DNA of 64,000 nucleotides from Allochromatium palmeri (lineage in GTDB: Bacteria; Pseudomonadota; Gammaproteobacteria; Chromatiales; Chromatiaceae): assembly GCF_009720725.1 (NCBI RefSeq), contig NZ_WNKT01000010.1, positions 48,268-112,267 on the forward strand. The letters are read 5' to 3'. The position numbers and the translations under genes are program-made. Positions 1-9,492 of the stretch are shown one piece after another. The notes beneath the pieces were generated by a model. It had not been told where the DNA came from and did not search any database. It saw only the letters and a list, made by a program, of their open reading frames with translations. Numbering within the stretch: position 1 is the first letter of the stretch; the number at the start of each line of letters is the position of its first letter.

Positions 1-1936
1 GGTTGGCCTTGGACGACATCAGGAGGCGTACCGGCGGCGTGCTGTTGACCAGACTGCCCTGGCGCCAGCGCGTGATGGCGCCGCGTCTGGTGCCCGAACT
101 CAGATGATAAGTCAGGGCCTCGCTGAGACTCAGGGCCGGCGCGAACGGCAGCAGGCGCCCGGTCGGGTCGGGCGAATAGGGAAAGTCGCCGATCTCGCGC
201 GCAATCAGCATGCTCGGGCGCTCGACCAGGAATTCCAGACGACTGAAGTAATAGGGCATGAGCGCCATGATCTCAGCCGGCGACAGCCAGTGCCCGAGAC
301 GGTCGGCGAAGACGTGGATGCCGGCGCGAAATTCGCTCAGTCCCCAGGCCTGAATCTCGGCGCCCTCGGCATTGAGGATCGGCTGATGGACGCCGTCGCG
401 CGGTTCATAGCCCAGGGTGCTGCCATGATCGGCGGCAGTGAAGCACTCGACGATCTCGCGCAGAGCAGTCGGGTCGCGCCAGAACTGGCCGGGTTGGAAG
501 GCGAAGGCGGTCTTGCGGTTGCTCGACCCGGTGGCACGCGCCTGGCCCATCAGGCCCCAGTAGAGACCATGGAGGCTGATCGCGCCCGGCGCGTCGTCCT
601 GGTCGGGTGTCTCGGCGTTCAGGATCGCGTGCAGCGAATCCTGGATGGTGCCGCTCCAGCCGACATCGACCAGACAGATCGGGTCGCCGTCCGTCAGTCC
701 CTCCTGGTTCAGATAATCCAGCAGGCGCGCGCGCTCCAGGGCGGCCTGTTCGAGGACCAGTGACCTGAGTTCGGGATCAGCGGTCAGGCGTGCGCGCAGA
801 TGACGGCGCGCCTGCGCATCGAGCGGTGCGTCCGGTGAGCCGCTCAGCCCGATGGCCGCCTGGAGCCGTTCGATCAGGGTCTCGGGCCGCGCGCTCAGAC
901 GATGGGCGATGTCGATGAGCGACATCTCACGGTGCGAGACCAGAATCCAATCGACCAGCGCCGCGTAATCCTGATCGACGCAGCGATGACAGGCCAGACG
1001 CGAGACATGCAGATAGCGCGTTTCCAGATCGGCCAGTCCGAGCCGGCGGGCGATGTCGAGCAGCACCTGTCCGTCGCGGGCGAGAAAATAGAGCCGGTCA
1101 TGGCCCTGGGTGCGCGCCTGATCGATCACCCAATGCACGAAGGGCAGCAGCAGGGGCGCGGCATGGATGGCGCCCAACCGCGCGCGGTCGGAGTCGAGCG
1201 TCAGACGGCTCTCGCGCAGAACGCCCGCCGAGACCTGCCAGCCGAAGTCGTCCTCGTTGGCGCCGAAGGCTTCGTCGGGCGTGAGATGACAGGCATCGAA
1301 CAGCGTCACCTGACAGCCCTTCTCGCGCGGACGGCTGATGTCGCTGATCGGGTTGTCGCCGATGTGCCGGATCTCGGCGAGCGCCACGCCCTCGACCTCG
1401 GCCACATGCTCGAACAGCCGACCCGACGCCTTGTTGAGCTTGATCTCGGAGGAGAGATAGAGGGGCGCGGCCTCCAGCAGCAACGGATCGATACCGTCGA
1501 GCAGACGTTTGAGATCCTGGCGGCGCAGATACATGTCCGAGATCAGCACCACCCGTTCGCCACGCTCGGCGAGCGCGCGAAACTGCGCCAGCATCTCGGG
1601 GACGCCGTACAGAAACTCGGCCTCGGCGGCCAGTTCCAGCGCCATCAGACGCTCGATATCGGCCTGTGTGAGACCATGGCGCCGACCGAGACAGGCATGG
1701 ATGTCGGCGAAGTCGATCTCCTCGACCTGATGCGTGGCCTTAGGATGGCGCTCGCGGGCCTCGATACGGGCGGCGTACTCAGCGGCCACGCGCTCATACG
1801 CGAAGTGCTCGCAGAGTTCGCGCGGCAGCCCCTGGGGATCGGCGCGCAGACGGCGTTGCAGATGGACGAAGACCCCGCGCGGCGTGCCGACCCGGCGGGT
1901 GATGAGGGTGTCGAAGATGTCGAACGAATAGATCAT
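1..1936 (-). CDS. HAD-like protein of polysaccharide operon, 3' end outside window
   Basis: Translating the minus strand from the ATG at 1936 gives 645 uninterrupted residues running off the left edge. The N-terminus is a haloacid-dehalogenase-like domain: motif I SFDIFDTL has both aspartates, motif II is LISDMYL, and the last acidic motif is IGDNPISD. A second conserved region follows, with LYFLARDG and VDVGWSGTIQDSL, which I cannot assign to a family. The start overlaps the galE stop as ATGA, so the gene is the last visible member of the minus-strand sugar operon. It is a paralogue of the 6084-8192 product over its whole visible length. A phosphatase or sugar-transfer role in surface polysaccharide synthesis is inference. 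Confidence 0.75.
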   Translation of the reverse strand, partial: MIYSFDIFDTLITRRVGTPRGVFVHLQRRLRADPQGLPRELCEHFAYERVAAEYAARIEARERHPKATHQVEEIDFADIHACLGRRHGLTQADIERLMALELAAEAEFLYGVPEMLAQFRALAERGERVVLISDMYLRRQDLKRLLDGIDPLLLEAAPLYLSSEIKLNKASGRLFEHVAEVEGVALAEIRHIGDNPISDISRPREKGCQVTLFDACHLTPDEAFGANEDDFGWQVSAGVLRESRLTLDSDRARLGAIHAAPLLLPFVHWVIDQARTQGHDRLYFLARDGQVLLDIARRLGLADLETRYLHVSRLACHRCVDQDYAALVDWILVSHREMSLIDIAHRLSARPETLIERLQAAIGLSGSPDAPLDAQARRHLRARLTADPELRSLVLEQAALERARLLDYLNQEGLTDGDPICLVDVGWSGTIQDSLHAILNAETPDQDDAPGAISLHGLYWGLMGQARATGSSNRKTAFAFQPGQFWRDPTALREIVECFTAADHGSTLGYEPRDGVHQPILNAEGAEIQAWGLSEFRAGIHVFADRLGHWLSPAEIMALMPYYFSRLEFLVERPSMLIAREIGDFPYSPDPTGRLLPFAPALSLSEALTYHLSSGTRRGAITRWRQGSLVNSTPPVRLLMSSKAN

Positions 1937-2904
1937 CGCGATTGCAGCCAGCTCCAGGCATGGTCGATGGTCTCGGCCAGCTCGCGATAGCGCGGCTCCC
2001 AACCGAGCAGACACCGTGCCTTGTCGGCATCGGCATAGAGTACGGGTGGATCGCCGGGACGGCGCGGACCGATCTCACGCGGGACCGGGCGGCCAGTGAC
2101 ACGCTCGACGGCGGCGATGACCTCCAGCACCGAGGCCCCCTGCCCCGTCCCGAGATTGAAAGCGCCGCTCGACTCACCCGCGCGCAGATGGGCGAGACTC
2201 TTGACATGGGCCGCGGCCAGATCGGCGACATGGATATAGTCGCGGATACAGCTCCCGTCCGGGGTCGGATAGTCGTCGCCGAAGACCTGGAGTTTCGGGC
2301 CGCGTCCGGCGGCGGCCTGGAGCGCGAGCGGGATGAGATGGGTTTCTGGATCGTGATCCTCGCCGATCTCGCCCTCGGGATCGGCGCCGGCGGCATTGAA
2401 ATAGCGCAGCGCGATCCAGCCCAGACCATGCGCCCGCTTGAAGTCGGCCAGCATCCGCTCGACCATCTGCTTTGAGGCGCCATAGGGATTGATCGGGCAT
2501 TGCGGATGGCTCTCGGTGATCGGGGTCCGGTCGGGGATGCCATAGGTGGCGCAGGTGCTTGAAAAGACGATGTGCGGGATGGCGTGATCGCGCATGGCCT
2601 CCAGCAGCGTCAGGGTGCCGGCGACATTGTTGCGGTAATAGCGCCCCGGATCGCGCACCGATTCACCGACATAGGCATAGGCGGCGAAATGGATCACCGC
2701 TTCGGGCCGATGACGTTCGATCACCGCGTCCAGACAGGCACGGTCGCTGATGTCGCCGATTTCCAGCGGCCCCCAGCGCACCGCCCACTCATGGCCATAG
2801 ACCAGATTGTCGAGCGTGATCGGCTGATAACCCGAGCGCGCCAGCGCCTTGCAGGTGTGGCTGCCGATATAACCGGCCCCGCCCGTGACCAGCACCGGGA
2901 TCAT
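1933..2904 (-). CDS. galE: UDP-glucose 4-epimerase
   Basis: Cytoplasmic short-chain dehydrogenase-type enzyme interconverting UDP-glucose and UDP-galactose. The 323-residue protein has the NAD-binding motif TGGAGYIGS at 7-15, SSTCATYG at 115-122 and the catalytic pair Tyr141/Lys145 in YGASK; length and order fit GalE, and the SIRDYIHV-type segment (here [12 protein letters not shown]) is typical of it. It overlaps the upstream decarboxylase stop by 4 bases (ATGA) and the downstream HAD gene start by 4 bases, so the three are probably translationally coupled. In this setting it would feed UDP-galactose, or a related UDP-sugar, to capsule, LPS or exopolysaccharide synthesis. Confidence 0.93.
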   Translation of the reverse strand: MIPVLVTGGAGYIGSHTCKALARSGYQPITLDNLVYGHEWAVRWGPLEIGDISDRACLDAVIERHRPEAVIHFAAYAYVGESVRDPGRYYRNNVAGTLTLLEAMRDHAIPHIVFSSTCATYGIPDRTPITESHPQCPINPYGASKQMVERMLADFKRAHGLGWIALRYFNAAGADPEGEIGEDHDPETHLIPLALQAAAGRGPKLQVFGDDYPTPDGSCIRDYIHVADLAAAHVKSLAHLRAGESSGAFNLGTGQGASVLEVIAAVERVTGRPVPREIGPRRPGDPPVLYADADKARCLLGWEPRYRELAETIDHAWSWLQSR

Positions 2905-3860
2905 GCCAGCCCCCGGCTCAGCAGACCCTCGAAATAGACGATGGTCTGCTGAAGTCCCTCGTCGAGCGGCACGCGCGGCTCCCAGCCGAGCCAGTCGCGC
3001 GCGCGAGTGATGTCGGGCTGGCGCTGGGTCGGGTCGTCCTGCGGCAGGGGCCGGTAGACGAGTTCGGACTTCGAGCCGGTGAGTTCACGGATACGCTCGG
3101 CCAGTTGGCGCATGCTCAGTTCAGTCGGATTACCCAGATTGACCGGACCCGTGATCTCAGCCGGGCTGGCCATGAGCCGCACGAAACCCTCGATCATGTC
3201 GTCGACGAAACAGAAGGAGCGCGTCTGCGAGCCTTCACCATAGAGGGTGATCGGCTCGCCCTTGAGCGCCTGGATGATGAAGTTCGACACCACCCGCCCG
3301 TCGTTCGGCTGCATCCCCGGACCATAGGTGTTGAAGATGCGCGCGACCTTGATTTCGAGCTGGTGCTGACGGTGATAGTCGAAGAACAGGGTCTCGGCGC
3401 AGCGCTTGCCCTCGTCGTAACAGGCACGCGGACCGATGGGATTGACGCGGCCCCAATAGGTCTCGGACTGCGGATGACACTCTGGATCGCCATAGACCTC
3501 GCTGGTCGAGGCTTGCATGATCCGCGCCTTGGTGCGCTTGGCCAGACCCAGCATGTTGATGGCGCCATGCACGCTGGTCTTGGTGGTCTGGACCGGATCG
3601 CACTGATAGTGCACGGGCGAGGCTGGACAGGCGAGATTGTAGATCTCGTCGACCTCGACATAGAGCGGAAAGGTGATGTCGTGGCGCATCAGCTCGAAGT
3701 GCGGATGGCCGAGCAACTGGCTGATGTTGTCCTTGGTCGCGGTGTAGAAGTTGTCGACGCAGATGACCTCGCAGTCCTCGGCGACCAGCCGCGCGCACAG
3801 CCGACTGCCGAGAAACCCGGCCCCGCCGGTGACCAGGACACGTTTGTGTAATGTCTTCAT
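2901..3860 (-). CDS. UDP-glucuronate decarboxylase (UDP-xylose synthase)
   Basis: Extended SDR enzyme converting UDP-glucuronate to UDP-xylose with NAD. The 319 residues show TGGAGFLGS at 11-19, the family signature STSEVYGDP at 118-126 and the catalytic Tyr148/Lys152 in YDEGK, followed by the GPGM segment ([11 protein letters not shown]) typical of UXS proteins. This combination separates it from dTDP-glucose dehydratases. It lies 25 bases after the glycosyltransferase-methyltransferase gene and overlaps galE by ATGA. The product suggests that xylose or a derived pentose is part of the polymer made by this operon; the polymer itself is not identified. Confidence 0.9.
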   Translation of the reverse strand: MKTLHKRVLVTGGAGFLGSRLCARLVAEDCEVICVDNFYTATKDNISQLLGHPHFELMRHDITFPLYVEVDEIYNLACPASPVHYQCDPVQTTKTSVHGAINMLGLAKRTKARIMQASTSEVYGDPECHPQSETYWGRVNPIGPRACYDEGKRCAETLFFDYHRQHQLEIKVARIFNTYGPGMQPNDGRVVSNFIIQALKGEPITLYGEGSQTRSFCFVDDMIEGFVRLMASPAEITGPVNLGNPTELSMRQLAERIRELTGSKSELVYRPLPQDDPTQRQPDITRARDWLGWEPRVPLDEGLQQTIVYFEGLLSRGLA

Positions 3861-3885
3861 GAGAGTTCGATTATCGCAGATTCGA

Positions 3886-6030
3886 TCAGGCCGCCGACTC
3901 GTCCACGCCGAGCGTGTCGAGTCGCGGATAACAGAGCATCACCATGTCGGCGACCGGCGATTGCAGATCCAGCCGCTTGAAGCTGAAGTAATAGCCCAGC
4001 TCCAGTGACTCCAGCCAGGGCTTGATCTCCAGGAAGTCTTTAGGATGATGGTAGACGCTGACGATGAGCGCCGGGCGATAGCGGCGGATGGTTTCGGTCG
4101 CGCCGAGCAGAGCTTCTTTCTCCAGCCCCTCGATATCGAGCTTGATGAGCACCGGGCGCAGACCGTGACGCTCGACCAGGGCATCGATGGTATCGAACTC
4201 GCAACGCACCCGGCTCTCGCCGCCGTGCGTGGTCTCGTCGCGGAAGTCGGCGAGCAGACTGGTGCCCTGATCGGGGAAGTCGTCGGCACCATGATGATGC
4301 ATCTCGAAGTGACCGCGATGGTCATGCAGCCCCTGGGGTTCGGGGATGATGCGTCCCTGGAGACCGAAGCGTCCGACATTCTCGCTCAGCCGCTTGAAGT
4401 TGACCGGATCGGGTTCGAGCGCCAGCACCCGGGCGTTCGGACAGGCATCGGCGAACTGGACTGCCGAGTCGCCGATGAAGGCGCCGCCGTCGATCACGTC
4501 GCCTCCGGCACGGATGCGTGCCTGGATGTCGCGCGGAAAGGCGTTCAGGCCATAGAGCGCCTCGAACACCTCGGCTGAGAGCCAGGGGTATTCATCCAGG
4601 AACGCCTGATAGCGACCGGCGATCCGGGGCGCTGGACGGGTGTCGTGGCGGAAGCGCTCGGCCGGACGCCAGAGCAGATCCCTGTGCAGCAGAAAGCGAC
4701 TGTAGTCCTGGCACTCGGGCAGATACTTGTCGTAGATGCGCACGAAGGTGTCGACCAGGGCGCGGTCGTTCTCGGACAGACCGCGCTGGAGCGTCGCCAG
4801 ACGTTCGGGCATGTCGGCGTGATGTTCGCGCAGATAGTCGCGCCAGAAGTTGACCCAGTAGGTCGCGACACGCTGATAATTGGTCAGGACATCAGCGCAG
4901 CGCGGATCCTGAACCTCGATCAACCGCCGCCCGAGGACGCGGTGCTTGATCGGCTGGACCCAGGGCAGACCACCGACCCGAGCGCGTAGTGCGCGTGCCC
5001 TGTCGCGCAGACGCGCGCGCCCCGACGAGAGATAGCGTCGTGCCGTCAGTTGCAGCGCCAAGGCTCGATGCGCGCCCTGACGATAGAGCGGCGAGGCAAA
5101 GACCCGCTCATAGAAGCGGATCGCCTCGGGGTCGAGCCGATGGGGGAACTCGCGCACGAAGCGCTCCTCGTCGGCCGACAGACCATCGAGGATGCCGCGA
5201 TAGGCCAGATAGCGGAAACGTGGCTCGATGTCGCGCGTCCAGAAATATTGCAGGCTCATCTTGTACTGCATGAAGTCCTGGAACACCGCCTCGTAGACGC
5301 CCTGCTCGCGAAAGAGCGCGATCCCCTCCCGGAAGATGCGGAAGATGTCGAGATGATGGCGTCCGCGATGCCACATGATCGAGCCGGCGCGCATCCGGTA
5401 CTTGTAGAGCTTCTCGGGCAGCATCACGACCTTCTTGGCGGCCAGCAGCACCTGCCAGTGGTAGACGTTGTCGTCGAACTGCAAGCCGTCCGGAAAGCGG
5501 AAGTCGTACTGGTTCAGGAACTCCATCCGGAAGAACTTCGACCAGGTGTAGTGGTAGTGCAGGATCTCCAGCTTCTGCTCCAGCCGGGTCTTGGGCTCCA
5601 GGCTCCAGCTATCGAAGTCGTAGTACCAGTTATCGAACTCGCGCTCGTCCTCGATCATGACATGCTGGAAGACGATGAAATCGGCTTCGGTGCGCTCGAT
5701 CTCTTCGACCAGACGCGAGACGGCGCCCGGACGCAGCAGGTCGTCCGAATCGACATGCAGCAGATAACGCCCCCGCACATGCGCCAGGGCGGTGTTGCGC
5801 GTCGAGGCCAGGCCACGATTGGTCTGGTCGACGATACGGATGCGCGGATCGCGCTGCGCATACTCGGCCAGGATCGCGGGCGACTCATCGGTCGAGCCGT
5901 CGTTGACGCATATGATCTCCAGATCGGTGAAATCCTGGGTGACGATCGAGTCCAGACAGGCCCGCAGATAGGGGGCCACATTGTAGACGGGCAGCGCAAT
6001 GCTGACGGTGGGAGAACCCATGAATGCCAT
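3886..6030 (-). CDS. GT2 glycosyltransferase fused to FkbM-type methyltransferase
   Basis: A 714-residue two-domain protein. Residues about 8-240 are a family 2 glycosyltransferase: [13 protein letters not shown] near the start, CVNDGSTD, and the metal-binding DSDD in [10 protein letters not shown]. Residues about 511-690 are an FkbM-type SAM-dependent methyltransferase, with [11 protein letters not shown] at the SAM site and KLDIEG at 631-635. A linker of roughly 250 residues lies between them. The likely job is to add a sugar and methylate the glycan, though the order is unknown. The ATG at 6021 has GGAG ten bases upstream and may be the true start, three codons inside. The gene lies 53 bases after the HAD-like gene and 25 before the decarboxylase. 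Confidence 0.87.
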   Translation of the reverse strand: MAFMGSPTVSIALPVYNVAPYLRACLDSIVTQDFTDLEIICVNDGSTDESPAILAEYAQRDPRIRIVDQTNRGLASTRNTALAHVRGRYLLHVDSDDLLRPGAVSRLVEEIERTEADFIVFQHVMIEDEREFDNWYYDFDSWSLEPKTRLEQKLEILHYHYTWSKFFRMEFLNQYDFRFPDGLQFDDNVYHWQVLLAAKKVVMLPEKLYKYRMRAGSIMWHRGRHHLDIFRIFREGIALFREQGVYEAVFQDFMQYKMSLQYFWTRDIEPRFRYLAYRGILDGLSADEERFVREFPHRLDPEAIRFYERVFASPLYRQGAHRALALQLTARRYLSSGRARLRDRARALRARVGGLPWVQPIKHRVLGRRLIEVQDPRCADVLTNYQRVATYWVNFWRDYLREHHADMPERLATLQRGLSENDRALVDTFVRIYDKYLPECQDYSRFLLHRDLLWRPAERFRHDTRPAPRIAGRYQAFLDEYPWLSAEVFEALYGLNAFPRDIQARIRAGGDVIDGGAFIGDSAVQFADACPNARVLALEPDPVNFKRLSENVGRFGLQGRIIPEPQGLHDHRGHFEMHHHGADDFPDQGTSLLADFRDETTHGGESRVRCEFDTIDALVERHGLRPVLIKLDIEGLEKEALLGATETIRRYRPALIVSVYHHPKDFLEIKPWLESLELGYYFSFKRLDLQSPVADMVMLCYPRLDTLGVDESAA

Positions 6031-6083
6031 GCTCCGCGAAAAACTGGGATCCAGGCGTCAGGGCCGCCGGAACCAGGTGGATC

Positions 6084-8192
6084 TTAAAGTGGTTTAGGAG
6101 CGCTCGCGCGTGCCGTCGCGAGTTCACGGCTCAGACGCTGGCCGGTCGCCCGCTCCAGTCGGAGGCGCTTGAGGTGCTTCTGTAGCCTGCGCGCGAATTT
6201 CAGGCTATCGAGCACCGAGTGCTTGACGAGCACCTTGAGACCCTGCGACAGCGGATGCAGTCTCAGGATCAGGCGTGCCGGGGGCGGACTGCGCACCAGG
6301 CTGGCTTCGTACCACTCGGTCATGAGCCGTCGATCCTCGTAGCGACGCCGGAACGCATACGCGAAGGCCGCGCGCAGACCAAAGGCCGGGGCCGACTCGC
6401 GCAACGCCAGATCGCAATGATCGCCCGAATAGGGCACGCGGCCCAGCGTCTCGGCGATCAGGCGCGTCGGCTTGCGCATGAGCGCGAACAGACGCGGCAG
6501 GATGGCGTCGAAATGCTCGGTCAGGAGCGGATAGCGTCCCGAGAGGCGTGCATATTCAGCCGCGAACCATTCGGCGCCGTCCAGGAATTCGCCCACGCCC
6601 CAGTCGCGCAGATGGCCGCCATCGTCGCGCAGCCGTGGCTCGATCCGTCCATCGGGCCGGCGCGCGTAGCCGACCGTCTGACCGTGATCGGCCTGCGCCA
6701 GCAGCTCGGTATGGAGCGCGACGATGTTGTCCTCGACATGATTGGGCCGGATCGCGTAGGCGCTCTTGCGATTGCGCGCGCTGGTGTAGTGCGAATAGTG
6801 GAAGAGCCCGAAATAGAAGCCGTGGATCTCGATGTCGGGCTGATGCGAGGCGGCGATCTTATAAAGCGAATCCTGACTGCCGCCCATCCAGCCGATGTCC
6901 ACAGTGCCGACCGGGCCGGCGTCGAAGAAGCCTTCCTGTTCCAGATAGGCGATGAGCAGGTCACGCGCACGCTGGGCATTGTCGAGAATCGCCTCGCGGA
7001 TGGCCGGGATCTCATCGAAGTGTTCGAGCAGTTCCAGCGTCAATGGCTCGGGGATCGAGGCATCCAGATCGCTCAGACGTGTGCGCAGTGCGTCAGGCAG
7101 TCGCGCCTGGAGTTCCTCGCCGGTCATGTCGACGCGCTCGGCGAGCATGGCGAGCGACAGCGTCGGGATGCGCTCGGCCAGCCAGCGATGCTCGCGCGGC
7201 GTGATCTCGAACACCGAGGGCAGACGGAAGGCACGCCTGGAACCGTACAGATAGCGCAGATCCAGATCGAGTCCACGCTCACGCGCGATGGCGCGTGCGA
7301 GACGCCGAAAGATCATCCCATCGCGGGCAATGAAATAGAGCCGCCGGATGCCGCGCTGGTGTGCCTGCTCCAGCACGTCGCGGATGAAGCCGTAGAACAG
7401 TGGGCCGGCCAGTTCAGCCCCGATCAGGGCTTGCGACGAGGCGTCCGGATGCAGGATGCGGTAAGTCTTGGAAGCACCGGCCAGCAGTTGGCAGAACAGG
7501 CTGTCCTCCTCGCGATAGGCCCATTCGATCTCGGACAGACGCGCGCCCTTATAGAGTTCGGCCTTGATACCCAGCGCGCGCGGCATCCGCCGATCGGACC
7601 GCAGGTCATGGCCCAGATGCACGAGCTGCCTGGGCGCGATGCCCTCGGCCTGGAGCACCTGCCTGAATAACTCGCCGGAGCGCTTGGTCTGGCCCAGATC
7701 GGACGACACATAGCGCGGGCAGGCGGCCAGACGGGTGTCGATGCCGGCCAGCAAGCCTTCGACCTCGGCGCCCGTGAAATTCGTGTCCGAGATCAGTACC
7801 ACCCGTTCACCGGCGTCGAGCAGCCGATGAACGTGCGCGATGGTCTCGGGGATGCCGATCAGGAGTTCGGCGGTGATCTCCAGTTCGAGCTGCCGGATAG
7901 TCGCGATCAGGGCCGGATCGAGATCCGGATAGCGTTCGGCGATGCGAGCATAGATCTCATCGAGACGGAGCGCGACCAGCTCTTCATCCTCGGTACCCTG
8001 CGGACAGTGCAGCTCATGGGCGGCCGTGGTGCGAACCTCCAGGAACTCCTCGACTAAGCGTATCGGCAGACCGAGATCCTCTCTCGCACGCAGTTCGTGC
8101 CGCAAGGCGCAGAACACGCCGCGCACGGTTGCCGTGCGATAGGTCACGAGCGTGTTGAAAACTGCAAAGGAGAAGACCGTTTTTCGGGTCAT
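6084..8192 (-). CDS. Degenerate HAD-like protein, paralogue of 1-1936
   Basis: This 702-residue protein has the same layout as the product of 1-1936: N-terminal HAD-like domain, then a conserved region with RLYFIARDG and VDIGWMGGSQDSLY. The HAD active site is broken. Motif I reads SFAVFNTL, with Ala in place of the nucleophile Asp and Asn in place of the second Asp, and the late acidic motif reads HLGHDLRSD where the paralogue has HIGDNPISD. Motif II (LISDTNFTG) remains. It is therefore probably not a phosphohydrolase; the retained C-terminal region may carry the function. It is the first gene of the polysaccharide operon. The function is unknown, and a scaffold or transferase role is speculation. 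Confidence 0.75.
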   Translation of the reverse strand: MTRKTVFSFAVFNTLVTYRTATVRGVFCALRHELRAREDLGLPIRLVEEFLEVRTTAAHELHCPQGTEDEELVALRLDEIYARIAERYPDLDPALIATIRQLELEITAELLIGIPETIAHVHRLLDAGERVVLISDTNFTGAEVEGLLAGIDTRLAACPRYVSSDLGQTKRSGELFRQVLQAEGIAPRQLVHLGHDLRSDRRMPRALGIKAELYKGARLSEIEWAYREEDSLFCQLLAGASKTYRILHPDASSQALIGAELAGPLFYGFIRDVLEQAHQRGIRRLYFIARDGMIFRRLARAIARERGLDLDLRYLYGSRRAFRLPSVFEITPREHRWLAERIPTLSLAMLAERVDMTGEELQARLPDALRTRLSDLDASIPEPLTLELLEHFDEIPAIREAILDNAQRARDLLIAYLEQEGFFDAGPVGTVDIGWMGGSQDSLYKIAASHQPDIEIHGFYFGLFHYSHYTSARNRKSAYAIRPNHVEDNIVALHTELLAQADHGQTVGYARRPDGRIEPRLRDDGGHLRDWGVGEFLDGAEWFAAEYARLSGRYPLLTEHFDAILPRLFALMRKPTRLIAETLGRVPYSGDHCDLALRESAPAFGLRAAFAYAFRRRYEDRRLMTEWYEASLVRSPPPARLILRLHPLSQGLKVLVKHSVLDSLKFARRLQKHLKRLRLERATGQRLSRELATARASAPKPL

Positions 8193-8443
8193 GCCACATC
8201 CATCCTCAAGCCGCTGCCGACATCGTCAAATTCGATACGGCGGTGATCAGCGTTCGTTGTCGTATTGATCCATGACGCACGCCGCAGAGCACCAGTGCGC
8301 CAAAAATCGGCATCATAGCACCCTGAACCTGGGTTCATGGCACCATGAGGAGGTGATTTAGGTCATACTTAACGGGTAGGATTGAAGAATGGGTACGGTC
8401 GAGCGATCGTCCCTGTCATCGCCATTCCAGGAGGTGTCGCCTC
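8193..8443. promoter_or_regulatory. Divergent intergenic region between sugar operon and small secreted protein
   Basis: 251 bases separate the start of the minus-strand operon (8192) from the plus-strand start at 8444, so both promoters should lie here. A short palindrome, TGAACC-TG-GGTTCA, sits at 8324-8337. A strong ribosome-binding site AGGAGGTG at 8429-8436 serves the plus gene. I do not recognise a clear sigma70 promoter. Confidence 0.4.
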
Positions 8444-8866
8444 ATGTACCGATTGATCCCAATACTGGCCTTGATGATAGCCGCCTCGGGGAGTCACGCC
8501 GCTGTGAAGGCGCCAAACCTGTGGAGCGAGCCAACCCTCGCTCACCGCGTCTTGGCGCCTTCCAGTGCTCATGCCCCGAGCCACGGACTCAGGCTCGATA
8601 CAAGCGTCCTGCTGGCACAGGGGCCACGTGGACCTGGTGGTCCGCAAGACTTCAGAGGTCCGGGTGGTCCAGGGAATGGGCCGCAAAACTTCAGAGGTCC
8701 GGGTGGAGGTAATCCGTATCCGCCCGGTGGTTACAGAGGTCCGGGTGGCCCCGGTTTCTACCCAGGATCCGGCCCGGGGCCACGCCCAGCTCCGCCGCCC
8801 AATCCTGGCCCGGCGGGTATCATTCCTCAGATCCTGCCGTTGCTGTTACCGCCACCTCGCCCGTGA
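8444..8866 (+). CDS. Small exported Gly/Pro-rich low-complexity protein
   Basis: A 140-residue protein preceded by AGGAGGTG seven bases before the ATG. Residues 1-19 look like a Sec signal (MYRLIPILALMIAASGSHA). From about residue 60 the chain is almost only Gly, Pro, Arg, Asn and Phe, with repeated FRGPGG and GPGG units, ending in a hydrophobic proline-rich tail (IPQILPLLLPPPRP). No catalytic fold is visible. It could be a cell-envelope or matrix protein, but that is a guess from composition. A perfect hairpin follows 10 bases after the stop. An overlapping frame (8565-8873) is also open, but its protein is less natural and lacks a signal. Confidence 0.6.
   Translation: MYRLIPILALMIAASGSHAAVKAPNLWSEPTLAHRVLAPSSAHAPSHGLRLDTSVLLAQGPRGPGGPQDFRGPGGPGNGPQNFRGPGGGNPYPPGGYRGPGGPGFYPGSGPGPRPAPPPNPGPAGIIPQILPLLLPPPRP
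8653..8748 (+). repeat. Three copies of a 15-base repeat inside the Gly/Pro-rich gene
   Basis: The 15-mer CAGAGGTCCGGGTGG occurs at 8653-8667, 8692-8706 and 8734-8748. Copies one and two extend further to the left (CCGCAARACTT). All three are in the same frame and encode the RGPGG units, so unit duplication by slippage or recombination is the simple explanation. Confidence 0.85.
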
Positions 8867-8875
8867 CGGATAGCC

Positions 8876-8900
8876 GTGGGGTACGCTGTGCGTACCCCAC
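8876..8900. terminator. Perfect 11-bp hairpin between convergent genes
   Basis: GTGGGGTACGC (8876-8886), loop TGT, then GCGTACCCCAC (8890-8900). It lies between the plus gene ending at 8866 and the minus gene ending at 8935, so it may terminate both. No long T-run follows, so intrinsic termination is not certain. Confidence 0.6.
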
Positions 8901-8934
8901 TGTTCCAGGTCAGCCTCTCACCACACCGGACATA

Positions 8935-9492
8935 TCAACGCAGACCGGTCCCCGCCCCGCCCTCCTCGCCTGGACGATGGCCCGGATCGCTCGGGATGCA
9001 GGCGAGACCTTGGCGTTGCGTTGAGCAGCGTCCCGCGATCTCGCCGCGTGGCGTCTGGATCAGGCAGGCCGAACCCGGGGCACGATCCAGACAGGCGTCG
9101 AAGGCTTCGCGTGGCGGTCTGGGGGCGCGATCGGGTGAACCACTTGCGGCCTTTCCAGGGCCGAAACCGACCGTGCTCGACTCGCCTGGCATCGCACGCC
9201 CATCCGGCGGCGCGCGATCCGGCACGCACACCCAGCCACGCCCCCGCTCCTGGCAGGTTCCCGTGATTGCATGCACGCCGTCCTCGAAATAGCAGGTCGC
9301 CGAAGCCGCCTTGTAGAGACAGGCGTCAATGGCCGCGCGCGGCGGACCGGGCGGGCGCTGGGGTTCGGACGGTCGCGATGGATCCTCGGCGCAACCCTGA
9401 CCACAGATCGCCAGCCCCAGCAGAGCCAGCAAGGCGACCGCACTCAAGCGCGCGCGTCTGATCGAAAAGTGCTTCACAACCATCCGTCTCAA
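8935..9492 (-). CDS. Exported protein with two copies of a four-cysteine motif
   Basis: A 185-residue protein with a basic start and a hydrophobic stretch (residues about 16-30, ending near ICGQGC) that looks like a signal peptide; the lipobox match is poor. The mature part holds two related segments of about 40 residues, each with Cys spaced as AC-x(8)-C-x(12)-C-x(8-9)-C and ending CVP or CIP. Similar Cys-motif proteins are known as hypotheticals in proteobacteria, with no function that I can name. The start overlaps the stop of the HemN-like gene as ATGA, tying it to the radical-SAM operon. The four cysteines per unit could form disulfides or bind a metal; this is inference. Confidence 0.65.
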   Translation of the reverse strand: MRRMVVKHFSIRRARLSAVALLALLGLAICGQGCAEDPSRPSEPQRPPGPPRAAIDACLYKAASATCYFEDGVHAITGTCQERGRGWVCVPDRAPPDGRAMPGESSTVGFGPGKAASGSPDRAPRPPREAFDACLDRAPGSACLIQTPRGEIAGRCSTQRQGLACIPSDPGHRPGEEGGAGTGLR

